DNA from: Zizania palustris
Lineage: Eukaryota; Streptophyta; Magnoliopsida; Poales; Poaceae
DNA: 64,000 bases
Reading direction: 5' to 3'
Assembly: GCA_019279435.1 (NCBI GenBank)
Contig: JAAALK010000079.1
Location: forward strand, 99,597,332-99,661,331
Position 1 is the stretch's first letter, and every line of letters starts with the position of its first letter. A program made the translations under genes and the position numbers. The notes below the pieces were generated by a model, which saw only the letters and a list, made by a program, of their open reading frames with translations, made no database searches and was not told the DNA's origin. Shown here one piece after another: positions 1-10,268 of the stretch.

Positions 1-645
1 GCATCTCCAGGAAGCATCTCCTTCCAGCGGCTCGTCCTTTGCAAGGCTTCGCAGGACCTCCGCTTGATGCACTTGGCCAAATATGCCTGGAAGTCACCTT
101 CGGAGAAGGTTTGTTGACTCGAACTGAAGAAGTAATCTTCGATGTCATAGATGCCCCGTATGCCTATAATGTCATCTTCGAAAGAGGCATGCTAAACCAG
201 TTCGGAGCTGTGGCGCATCACAATTATTTGTGCATGAAGATGCCCACACAAGCAGGAGTCCTTACAATCTTCGGAGATCAAGCCATTGCTCGGAGGGCGG
301 AATATGGTCATGGTCCCCCTCTTGATCCAAGACAAGTAAACAATGTACAAGATAACGAAGAAATTTTTTTAGCTCCTTCTGAAGCTTCAAAGAAATCTTT
401 TCCAAGACCAAGTCCTAAAGGGGAGATTGCAGCGAAGTTCATTGTTAAAGATGGCAAAGAATATACATTTCAATTTGGTAAAGATTTACCTCTAGAAGTT
501 GCAACTTCCTTGGAAAAGGTGGTAGAAGAGAATTTGGATGTCTTCGCTTGGTCTGACGAAGATATCACCGGAGTCGATCGAGATATCATTGAGCATAGTT
601 TACTTGTAAACCCGAAGGCCCGGCCTGTCCGGCAAGGACTCCGAA
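1..645 (+). pseudogene. G1 pol, protease C-terminal part and linker to RT
   Basis: The reading frame from the window edge to about 645 encodes the C-terminal half of a plant gypsy aspartic protease, with the typical LEVTFGE and NVIFERGMLNQFGAVAHHNY stretches, followed by a linker (DVFAWSDEDITGVD) that leads into RT in this family. The catalytic D-S/T-G would be upstream, outside the window. Near 640-650 the frame shifts: the RT continues in another frame after a short A run (CGAAAATG), which fits a one-base loss. The protein begins before the window, so no start is assigned. Protease would mature the Gag-Pol polyprotein inside virus-like particles. Confidence 0.85.
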
Positions 646-2470
646 AATGTCTGCAGAAAGAGCTGCTCTAGCAAAGGACGAAGTTGAGAAATTGTTGAAG
701 GCTGGGATTATCAGAGAAGTGGCTCACACAGAATGGTTAGCCAATCCAGTCTTCGTCAGGAAAAAGTCTTCTGGGAAGTGGCGCATGTGCATTGATTTTA
801 CATCCTTGAATAAAGCATGCCCTCGTGACCCCTACCCCATGCCCCGAATTGATCAATTGGTTGACTCCACCGCAGGTTCGGAGTTATTAAGCTTCCTTGA
901 CGCGTATTCTGGTTATCATCAAATATGGTTGAAGCGTGAAGATGAAATCAAGACAAGCTTCGTAACTCCTTCGGGAGTCTTCTGTTATGTAAGAATGCCC
1001 TTCGGCTTAAGAAATGCCGGGGCTACTTTTTCGAGGTTAGTTGCTAAGGCTCTAGGTCATCAATTAGGTCGCAATGTGGAGGCCTATATGGATGATATTG
1101 TAATAAAGAGTGCTTTAAAGCACCAGCATAGCCTAGACTTAGCAGAAACATTCAATAGCCTTCGGGCATGTGGGATCCGTCTTAACCCCGAAAAATGTAT
1201 CTTCGGAGCTAAGGCTGGAAAGTTGTTAGGGTATTTAGTTTCAAGCAGGGGAATTGAAGCTAGCCCTACTCAAATAACTGCGCTGCAGAAGATGGCTCCT
1301 CCGGAAAATTTAAAGCAAGTGCAAAAGCTGACTGGGCGTCTGGCAGCACTTAGCAGGTTTTTGTCAAGATCTGCGGAGAGAAGCTTGCCTATATTTAAAG
1401 TATTGAAAGGGTCCGAAGATTTTGCATGGACACCGGAGTGTCAGAAAAGCTTCGAAGGTATTAAAGAGTATCTCAGTAATCTTGCTACACTCACGGTGCC
1501 TACTGCGGACGAAACCCTACTCCTTTACCTTGCAGCTACAGGTTCTGCCGTCAGTGCAGTCCTTGTCAGAGAAGTGGATTTCAATGGGAAGTTGGTCCAA
1601 AATCCTGTTTATTTTGTATCCGAAGCGTTATCAGGAGCAAAGACAAGATACTCCGAACTTGAGAAGTTCGTTTATGCTCTGATAATGGCTTCGAGGAAAT
1701 TAAGACATTATTTTTTGGCACACAATGTAATTGTACCAACTTCGTATCCCTTAGGAGATATGCTTCGAAGTAAGGATTCCACTGGAAGGATTGGGAAGTG
1801 GGCAGTTGAGCTAGCACCCTTCGGCATATCTTTCTTGGCAAGGACAGCAATCAAATCGCAAGTCCTAGCAGATTTTGTAGCAGAATGGACTCCACCTGCA
1901 AATTTGGTTCCGGAGAAGTCAAGTGACGGAGTTTGGATTGTTTACTCCGATGGGGCTTTCCAAGCATCCGGAGCAGGCATTGGAGCAGTGTTGATTTCAC
2001 CTTTAGGGCAAAGAGCAATGTACTCCGCAAGACTCAACTTTAAGTCTACCAATAATATAGCGGAGTATGAAGGAATTTTATTGGGACTCCGAAAAGCACA
2101 TGCTCTAGGGGCTACAAGAATAATTATAAAGACAGATTCTCAGATAGTAGCAGGGCACGTAGATAAAAGTTTCCAAGTTTGGCATCCACAGCTTGCAAAG
2201 TACTTAGAAGAAATCCGTAAAATCGAAGCACACTTCAAGGGTATTTCCATTCGGAGGATACCAAGAGCAGAAAATGTGCAAGCGGACATCTTAGCAAAAG
2301 CTGCAGCCGAAGCTGTGGATGTGCCAGAAGAAGCTTTCTATGAGGAGCTCAGTATACCTTCAGTGCCACAAATTCCTTCTGCAGAGATTCTTTGCATTCC
2401 TAGTGCAGATTGGAAAAATTCAATCATGGAACTTTTACAGGGAGGAACAAATTTGCCCGAAGAACCGTAG
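646..2470 (+). pseudogene. G1 pol, reverse transcriptase + RNase H + archaeal-type RNase H
   Basis: The RT palm is clear: WRMCIDFTSLNKACPRDPYP near the start and the catalytic YMDD box at 1085-1096. A first RNase H follows (about 1500-1860), but its usual first catalytic aspartate is replaced (LYLAATGS), while the E in YSELEKF remains. A second RNase H (about 1935-2330) has the full set of acidic residues: YSDGAF, AEYEGI, KTDSQ and QADILAKA. This degenerate-plus-active pair matches the Tat lineage, in which an archaeal-type RNase H was added and the original one decayed. The frame ends at a TAG (2468-2470) where the related element G2 has a sense codon, so it is a nonsense mutation and not the gene's end. 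Confidence 0.9.
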
Positions 2471-3622
2471 CTGTCAAGATTAAAGCTTAGAGCCAGAAAT
2501 TATCAAATAATCAACGGTATTTTATACAAGGCTGGAGTATGTTCCTCTCTACTCCGATGTATATCTCAAGCCGAAGGTCAGGAAATTCTTCGAGAAATTC
2601 ATGAAGGCCTTTGTGGTAGCCATTTAGCCCCTAGAGCTTTGGCAGGAAAAACACTTCGCCAGGGGCTTTATTGGCCTACAATAACAGCTGATGCGGAGAG
2701 CTTAGTCCGCACTTGTCAAGGATGCCAGTGGATGGGTCGACGGAGTCATCGCCCACCAACAGCTCTTCAAGTCATTGCTCCAGTATGGCCTATGGCCAGA
2801 TGGGGTATGGATTTAATTGGTCCCTTTCCAGTAGCCAAGGGAAATCTGAAGTTCGCAGTGGTAGCTATTGAATATTTTTCTAAGTGGGTGGAAGCAGAAC
2901 CCTTAACAGCTATCACTTCGAACAATGTACAAAAATTCTTCTGGAAGAACATCATTTGCCGGTTTGGAGTGCCTAGATACCTCACAGTTGATAATGGAAC
3001 ACAGTTTGACGCAGAACCCTTCAGCAAGTTTTGCGAAGATCTAGGCATTCAGTTATGTTTTGCTGTAGTGAGGCATCCTTAGTCTAATGGAGCCGTAGAG
3101 CGAGCCAATGGAAATATTTTATCAGGGCTAAATCGAAGAATAGTAGGATTAGCAAAGGGACTGTGGACCGAAGAGCTTCCGAAGATTTTGTGGTCCATTC
3201 GGACTACGCAAATAAGGTCCACAGGTTTTACTCCGTTCAGACTAATATTCGGAGATGAAGCTATGACTCCAACAGAGCTCAAAGGAGGATCATTTCGCAG
3301 CACCGAACTGGACATTGAAGAAGAACGACAAGCTTCGCTAGATTTATCAGAAGAAACAAGACTTCGAGCTGTAGCAAATTTATCAAAGTATCATCAGCAG
3401 ACGAAGGCTTGGTTTGACCCGAAGGTTAAGCTCAATGAACTAAGACCGGGTCATCTTGTTCTACGAAGCATTATAGCACCAGGGAAGTTAGGGAATAAAT
3501 GGGAAGGTCCATACCTAATTGTCCGTTCAGGGCGCCCAGGCTCTTTTAAGTTAGCTAATTTAGAAGGTGAAGAGTTAGCACATACTTGGCATGCGGAGCA
3601 CCTAAAGCGATACTTCGCATAA
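2471..3622 (+). pseudogene. G1 pol, integrase
   Basis: The integrase is in the same frame as the RT. It has the zinc-binding H-H-C-C N-terminus (HEGLCGSHL then CQGCQ, about 2610-2730) and the catalytic core with D in WGMDLIGP (about 2810), D in TVDNGTQF (about 2990) and E in NGAVERANG (about 3100). The C-terminus has a GPYLIV motif near 3505. A TAG at 3080-3082 replaces the glutamine seen in G2 (HPQSNG), so the core is interrupted right before the catalytic glutamate. The reading frame then runs to TAA at 3620-3622. Integrase would insert the cDNA into the genome; this copy cannot make it intact. Confidence 0.9.
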
Positions 3623-4543
3623 GGGATCCTTGTAATTCGCTTGTAATCATCTTCTAAATTAATAAAGCATATGATCCTGATAGTGCCTTCCCCTCATAGA
3701 CTTCCAGCTTCCGAGTGGACGCACTGGAACCGCGGGGTCGACCGAGAGGGAAGTGTCATGAAGCTGCGTTGTATTTTCGGACTTCGAACCATTGGTTCGA
3801 AGCTTCCGACGTGGGGGCTGACATAATCCGGAGCCCAAGCCACCGGCTTGTAGGCATCCGTAAAAGAGCCCAAAACCACATCATGCGGAGTCCAAGCCAT
3901 TGGCTGGTAGACTTCCGTAAAAAGAGCCGAAGGTGGCCAAAACCTGCGGAGTCCAAGCCATTGGCTGGTAGACTTCCGTAAAAAGAGCCGAAGGTGGCCA
4001 AAACCTGTGAAGTCCAAGCCATTGGCTGGTAGACTTCCGCAAAAAGAGCCGAAGGTGGCCAAAATATACGGAGTCCAAGCCATTGGCTGGCAGACATCCG
4101 TAAAAAGAGTCCAAAGAGACCATTGCAAACTCCGAACCATTGGTTCGACAGAGATCACAAAAATAAGCCGAAGGTGGCTAAAGCAAAACAGAATTTGAGC
4201 CATGAGCTTCGAATGTTTGTTAACACAGTCCAAAGTGACAAATTATCTAAGATACTAAAGTATCTTGAAAGTTATCTCAAGTGATTTCTTTCATAAAACA
4301 AAGGTACTAAATTGCCATTCTTCCGACTGCAAATAGTCGAAGACATTTTATAAGATTTTAAAAGATCTTTAAATTGCAGAGGGGCTCCGAACCCCCAAAA
4401 AATTGTACTCTGAAGTTTTTTCTTTGCGCATAACCATCTTTGAATAAAGTTCGAAGTTGCTTATACCCAAAGAGGGGCTAGTAAATATGGAGACAATTTT
4501 AAATCGGTATTCATTATTCAAACGAATGTGTTTACAGATTACA
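3623..4543 (+). repeat. Spacer between G1 pol and antisense gene, with 61-bp tandem repeat (about 3830-4130)
   Basis: Between the pol stop and the 3' end of the antisense gene lies a non-coding spacer. From about 3830 to 4130 it holds about five copies of a 61-bp unit, anchored by TCCAAGCCATTGGCTGGTAG at 3891, 3952, 4013 and 4074, each followed by AAAGAGCCGAAGGTGGC. The same spacer with the same repeat is in G2 (about 28085-28390). Short open frames here only reflect the repeat period and are not genes. The remaining bases are AT-rich and show nothing I can name. Confidence 0.85.
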
Positions 4544-7500
4544 TTATGAAAAATTGGTATCTATACCAAGAAGGAATCGAAGACCTCTTCGGTCTCTAGA
4601 GCTAGGGGTGGAACGACTAGTTCCAGTGCCGGGAGTTCTAATAACTTTGCGTTTAACTCTCTTGCTCCCCTTCGAAGCTCTAAAATCCTTCTGTTCTTGT
4701 TGAAGCTCGGCCCATGTTCGAAGCCGTTCGGGGCTTCTTTCCCAGCTTCTAAGATCTTCAGATCTTTTATTTTGAGCTTCATCTTCGTTTTCAGACCAAG
4801 TAGTGTCGTCAAAAGATGAAGTGTTCAAGCTAACCTCTTTTTCTTCCTCTTTAATATAAGACAATATATCTTTGATTACTTTTGGCGCAATTACACCGGA
4901 GCTATCTCGAGGAATTAAAAATTGAGGACGCTTGTAAGTCTTTAGAAGTTCAAAGGTGTTCCATAATGAGCGAAGTTCGTCGTTAATTTCTAACACTTCG
5001 ATATCTTCCGTATGAGACAAAGCCTAAAAATATGATAAACAAATTTTCATTGATAAATGTTCATAAGCATGAAGCTTTACATAGTCAAAAATCCTAAATT
5101 ATTCCTAAACCTACGGGTTCGGAGGAGGCTGACTCCTTGAAGCTTGGTTCCGAACTTGCTTCTGGCGTTGACCTTCGTCGATCCAAGCCTTGATCGCAGT
5201 GCGACCTTCGGCTCTCCATGAAGCTTGGAAGGCCTGCCAGGCAGCGGTCACGCCTTCGGAAGGAGTCAGAAGCCGCTCGTCGTCGAAGGTAATAGGGCCC
5301 TCTGCGCTCGGAGTGATTGTTCGGCCCAAGTCCTCGTAGTAACGAAGTAGTCCGATGGCAGACACTTGTTCGGAGAGTTCTCCGTAACGAATGCCCGCCT
5401 TCTTCATTTGCTTCGCTGCTCCTTGGATCCTTTTTAACCGGCGCAGCAGAGTGACGTTGTCATCTGAAGGAAGTGATCTAGTAGTACCGAAGTACTCCAG
5501 AACACCTAGCATCTGTTCTATGACCTCCGTAGCTACCTTCTCGTACTTAAGCTTTTCTTCAATTAATGCATCCTTGCTCGAAGTCGTTTCTTCTAGAACT
5601 CCGGAAAGCCTAGCATTCTCCGTAGTTAAAGTATTCTTCTGATTTAGGAGTTGGCTAGCTTCCTCTTGGAGCTTGACAAGCTCGGACCCCGCATTAGCAT
5701 GCTCCAACCGCACCCTTTCGATTTCCGCCCGAAGCACGATCCTTTCTGCTTCGAGCTCCTTATTTGCAGCCTCCAAACCTTGTCTGGCCCTGCGTTCTGC
5801 CGAAATCATATTATTCATTTGAACCACTCTAGCTTCGGAGAAAGATAAGTTGCGCTGAAGAGCTTCGTTTTCTTCCCGAAGCTGAGCAATTTCATGTTCG
5901 CCTGATAAAGTTGCAGCACGGGCCAAGACCGCTTGCTAAGAAAAGAAAAAACTGAAGTAAGAAATTATTCATGTATAATTTCTTATTGGTTCGAAGGTGT
6001 TCCGTACCTGGTAGGCTGCTCGTTCCATGGCAACGTTTAGCTCCGAACTCTTCGCCCCGCTTAAAATAGCTACCAGCTCTGTCTCCCCGACTTCGCGACT
6101 GACTCGACCTAAAGGTTTGAGCAGAGTCCGAAGCCCGGTTCTTTGCTCTAAAAAAGGAGTTAAAAGAGGGAGCATTGCCGAAGCTTCTTGGTCATCCCTG
6201 CTTGGCGAAGCTCCAGAGCGTTCTGCTGAGGTCCTTGGAGCTTCAGTAGATGGCCCCCCCTCAGTAGATTGACTCTCGTCTGTTGATTCAGACGAAGTTG
6301 ATCCTTGAGCAGGGAGAGTTTCTATATGTCTTTTACCCCTTCCAGGCCCCTGTTGAGCGACTTCCGGGTGCGGCTCCGAAGTTGTCGAAGGCCATTGAAT
6401 TGGATCTTCGCGACGTACTTCTACAGAAGAGGGCTCTACAAAAGCAAAGGTATTATACATTGTATAATTTTACAGAAAAGAACAACAGAATTATGCGAAG
6501 TTTACCTTCGACATTTTGGTGGTGAGCGAGCATCGGACTGCTCGGAGGATCGAAGGTGAGGTCTTCGTCTGAATCCAGAGTCAAAACATCAACTGCCGGA
6601 GTATTTCTCTGAACTTTCTTTCCTTTATCTAAGGCCGAAGTCGCAGTAACTTCGACTTCACCTTCAGTCGTAGGGGCTTCGATTTGCTCTTCCTCTTGAG
6701 CATCCGGAGTTCTCACTTCTTCAATGTTAGCCTGAGACTCCGGCATACCTATAGTATCTTCAATGTGAATATCTTTTTGAGTTGCATCTTCATCAATCAA
6801 CCTCACTAATAGTTTACCTTCATCTTCTTTAGAAACGGAGGTTGAGGTTCTTGGGCTCGGAGGTGCAGGTTTTCTGGGCTTCCGATCCACCTTCTTCACC
6901 GGAGTCTTTGCGGAGCTCGAAGCCCCACCTTCGGTTTTCCTTTTCTTGGGTCCTTTCTCTGAAGGCACCCAATCCATCAGAGGGGGCGGAGTGATTCCCA
7001 ACATTCCCCATACTCTGTTAAATCTCTCCCAACTCCCGACTAACTTGACTCTCCATTCTTTTTCGGTCAGAGTTGGAGCGCCCAAAATCTTCTCCGAAGC
7101 CCTTATGATTTGTTCCGAAGTAATAGGGGCTGAAGAAGCTAAAAAATGAATCAAGTTAGTTTTTATTCGGATGAATATACATAATGCATGTTGTCTTCGA
7201 AGTTACCTGCAGGGCTCGAAGTTGAAGTGATTTTTTGGAGACCGCCTTCCGAATCCTCTTCGAAGATGACAGGCCAGTTGGCCATCAGTGGATAGATTTG
7301 CAACCCGAGGAACTCTTCAGCTAAGTCTCGCATACTTAACCTCCGGTTGATCCGCTGAAGTAGGTTGAGGCGAGCTTCGAGCTGACCCTTGCCGGGATGC
7401 ACTAAGGCTTCCTTCCGGAATTGGATCTCTTTCAAAGGTCCGGCCAGAGGATTGCTCGCCCCAACTTCGGCATAGAACCACCTCATAACCCAGTCAGTGT

Positions 7501-8137
7501 ACCATCTTGCATTGATGGCCTTAGCAGGGAATTGCAGGGCATATTCGTCCCTAAGCCTAAAATTAATGCTTCCGAAGGATACCACTACTTTTTCACCTCC
7601 AGGACCTACGAAGGTCTTCGGTTGACATGAAGCTCTATGTAGCGCAGCGAAGATCTCTGCCCTCCCTTCGCAACCTTCGGCTCTCAGCGCCCATTCGAAG
7701 ATAGCTAGCCGTGCTACTGCGTTCGGAGATAATTGAGGGAGGGTGACATGGAATAAGTCAAGTACCTCCGCCAGGAAGACTACTGCAGGAAGGCCCAAGC
7801 CGGCTTCGAAGAAGGCTTCGAATACAACCACTTCTCCGGGCCTTGGTGACGGAATGAGTTCTTTCCCGGGCTTCCGAATCATCACTCCAGTACTGATTTT
7901 TCCTTCTACCGCAATTGCCAGCGATTCCCTCTTGCAGGTAGAAGATCCCAGTTGGAAAGACTGGTCCAGATACTTCGTTGATGGCAGGCAGAGACTTTGA
8001 TCATCGACGTTTTGGGGATTTCTCCCTCCTGCCGCCATGGATGTCGCTGCAGATGCCGGAGGTGCCGCCGCCAACGCTGCATCCGCCTGCTGCCGGGCCA
8101 AGGCCGACGGAGCTCCAGATCCCTTGGTCTTCACCAT
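4544..8137 (-). pseudogene. Antisense five-exon gene of G1 (PF04195-like, coiled-coil protein)
   Basis: A minus-strand gene faces pol. Exons inferred by eye, minus strand: 8137-7207, 7138-6506, 6435-6008, 5935-5111, 5023-4544. Every intron has GT...AG ends, and the exon lengths (931, 633, 428, 825, 480) keep one continuous frame through all four junctions, giving about 1,100 residues. Exon 1 resembles the 'putative gypsy type transposon' domain PF04195 (FEAFFEAGLGLP, FEWALRAEGCEGR, WYTDWVMRWFYAEVG). Exons 2-3 are acidic and low-complexity; exon 4 is a long coiled coil rich in E, L, A and R. Its last codon, at 5113-5111, is TAG where G2 has CAG, so this copy would stop before exon 5. Function unknown; a DNA-, RNA- or Gag-associated accessory role is only a guess. 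Splicing is inferred, not shown. Confidence 0.8.
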
Positions 8138-8590
8138 TGCGGTCGCTGGATTGCTTTGGAGAAATGGAGGCTAGGGCTCAAAGAACTCAAGGGGCTCAAA
8201 AGATGTTTGATTGCGAGAAAGCGGTGAGAAGGTAACCGGGTAAGTTCTGGGCCCTCTATTTATAGCCTAGATTTTACTTTCTTACCGTCAGTCCATGCCA
8301 TTTCGCATTCCTACCGTTACTTTTCTCCGAAATTAACGCATTCTATAGTTTCCGTTAGAAACAGAAAGCTAACGGCTATTTCCTCTAAGTCTAAAAGACT
8401 TTCGAACTTCCTGAGTCGGTTCGAAAATAGTTCGAAAGTAATTATCTTAAAACTGATTCAGAGTTTATATCTTCGTACATTTCGGAGATGAATTGAAATT
8501 TAATAACCCCTATGTCTGGTTATTTTTTCCTTCCGTATACTGCTCTCCTAACATTACAGGTTAAACGGAGAAGAGTATTCGAGGGGCTAC
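8138..8590 (-). promoter_or_regulatory. 5' region of antisense gene with TATA box; purine tract before 3' LTR
   Basis: On the minus strand TATAAATAG lies at 8264-8256, 127 bp upstream of the antisense ATG. The same motif is at a similar distance in G2, and other TATA boxes precede the gene in F and G. This suggests the antisense gene has its own promoter between the gene and the 3' LTR. On the plus strand the segment ends with GAGGGGCTAC directly before the LTR, the expected position of the polypurine tract that primes plus-strand DNA synthesis. No other coding sequence is seen here. Confidence 0.65.
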
Positions 8591-9085
8591 TGTTGGAGGA
8601 AAATATCTCCTCTTCGGGGTTATTGTCGCAACAGCATGACAGCAGATAGTGGATTCGAAGGTTTCCAGACGTCCATCTTCGAAGATGCCCTGAGTCAAGC
8701 TCGAAGTACGAAGATAGGCATTAGTTCGAAGTACATCTTCGAACTAAGGTTCCGCGAGATCTTTATTGCCAGCTAAGATGGAAGATTTATCTTTTATATC
8801 ATTAGATTAGTCTTTTACCATTTTAGCCCTATCAAGGGTACCGAATAGTTTCCACTATGTCGGTTGTAATAGAGGGGTAAATAGGTCTTTTCCTTAATAT
8901 TTGGGCCTATAAATACCCCCCATTTCACCCTATAATAGGGACCGAATACAAGTTATTCAATATACACATCCAAACTATTCTAAGTTGTTATCCTTTCGGA
9001 GGCTTAGAACAATTCCCTTCGCAAACACTTCGTTTGTTAGTTTCTTTTCTACAGAAACCTGTTAGCGTAATCTTTTACGCCAACA
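8591..9085 (+). repeat. 3' LTR of G1 (495 bp)
   Basis: It begins TGTTGG and ends CCAACA, and is clearly related along its length to the two G2 LTRs (24829-25323 and 33496-33991). A TATA box (TATAAATA, 8908-8915) lies in GGGCC...CCCCCC context and marks the likely U3 promoter. The last 25 or so bases form an imperfect inverted repeat, TGTTAGCGTAA ... TTACGCCAACA. Confidence 0.93.
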
Positions 9086-10203
9086 CCCTTCCTGATGACG
9101 ATCTCCTCATCGCTTGAGCTTGATGAAGAGGAAGAATACGTGGACTGCTTGGAGTAGCTCTTCTCCATCTCGGCGAAGAAGGCCTTGTCGCGCTTCTTGT
9201 TCTCTCGCCGGTAGTCCTTCAGGGCCTTCTTGAAGAATCGGGTCTTCGGCTTGCCCTTGTTGAAGGATGAGCTCTCATGCTTGCCGGAGTCATGGAAGCT
9301 GCCACCGGTGCCCTTCTTATGTCCATTGCGCTTGGGGCAGTCGGCGATGAAGTGTCCTGGATCACCACACTCAAAGCATCCGGATTTTGTGCCGTGTCTT
9401 TTGAACATTCTCTTGTCATAGACACGACGCACCCGGTTGTTAAACAGACACAAATCATCATCTCCCAAAGACTCAAGATGGTCCTCAGTGATAGACATCA
9501 AAGAGAACCCAGCACAGCTCACAGCAAAGGGATCAACAGAAGGTGTAGCAAGGGCCAGGGATTTTGATCCAGAACCAGTGAGATTTGATCTCAACTGGAT
9601 ATCTACCTCAGTGGCCTTCAGCTTGCTAAATAACTCAGAAATGGTCAAGGTATCATAAGAAGTGCTCTCAACGATAGAGGATACCTTGATCTCCCAGATC
9701 TTTGGGTCCAAGGTATGGAGAACCTTGAGCGCCTGCTCATGATCTGAGACTAACTGAGCACCCTCAGCCTTGTTGTCCCGAAGCTTGTTTATGATCGACT
9801 GAAAACGACCAAACAAAGCCTCAACAGATTCACCCGGCTTCTGTGTGAAATTCTCATATTCACGCCGGTAGGTCTGATAGAGCCGAGCCTTGACCTGTGC
9901 TGTTCCCTCATGGTGTGCCTTGAGGGTAGACCAGATCTCTCTCATAGTGGAGAGATGACTCACACGCTCAAACTCAGTGGGACCTAAACCAGAAAACAGA
10001 ATGTTCACAGCCTTACTATTGCACAGATGCTGAGCAATGATACCAGCAGTACCCTGCTCAGTAACTGGCAATATGACAAACGTGGTGTGAACGCAAATAT
10101 GCCAAATGTCCGAACCCTGGCTCATAAGATAGGCTCGCATGCGAGTCTTCCAATAATTATAGCCATAGGCTTCCAAGGACGGGACCTTGCCAGGAGACGT
10201 CAT
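9086..10203 (-). pseudogene. B gag, N-terminal part
   Basis: The minus-strand frame starts at ATG 10203 (MTSPGKVPSLEAYGYNYWKT) and encodes the Copia Gag core (UBN2/DUF4219-like) with a CCHC zinc knuckle, CFECGDPGHFIADC, at about 9385-9345. It then runs into a serine-rich patch and is severed at 9086 by insertion of G1. It is closely similar to the N-terminal third of the intact H gag (57903 onward). Gag would form the virus-like particle and bind element RNA. An in-frame GTG six bases upstream is not preferred because the ATG is shared by all copies. Confidence 0.9.
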
Positions 10204-10254
10204 GGTCACTACCGGGGTTTAGAACCGGTTAAGGTATGGAAAAACCCTAACCAA

Positions 10255-10266
10255 GCTCTGATACCA
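10255..10266 (-). other. Primer binding site of B
   Basis: The minus strand reads TGGTATCAGAGC, complementary to the 3' end of initiator tRNA-Met, two bases after the LTR end (CCTACA). This is the standard primer for most plant Copia elements. Confidence 0.93.
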
Positions 10267-10268
10267 CT

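Larger units (their letters stand above)
1..9085 (+). mobile_element. Ty3/gypsy LTR retrotransposon G1 (Tat-like), 3' portion
   Basis: The element is cut by the window start, so its 5' LTR, gag and the protease active site are not seen. What remains, in order, is the protease end, RT, two RNase H domains, integrase, a 61-bp tandem repeat, an antisense spliced gene, a purine-rich tract ending in GAGGGGCTAC, and the 3' LTR. The tandem RNase H arrangement and the extra antisense gene before the 3' LTR are known marks of the Tat lineage of plant Ty3/gypsy elements. Beyond the LTR, at 9086, the sequence is Copia gag on the minus strand, so G1 inserted into Sirevirus B. The first five bases after the LTR, CCCTT, should be the target-site duplication, but its partner is left of the window. 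Pol carries one frameshift and two nonsense codons, so this copy is dead. Confidence 0.93.

Noticed and set aside
3694..4233. Open frames with W/L/P repeats after G1 pol (also 27862-28513 in G2)
   Set aside because: They simply translate the 61-bp tandem repeat and several frames are open at once.
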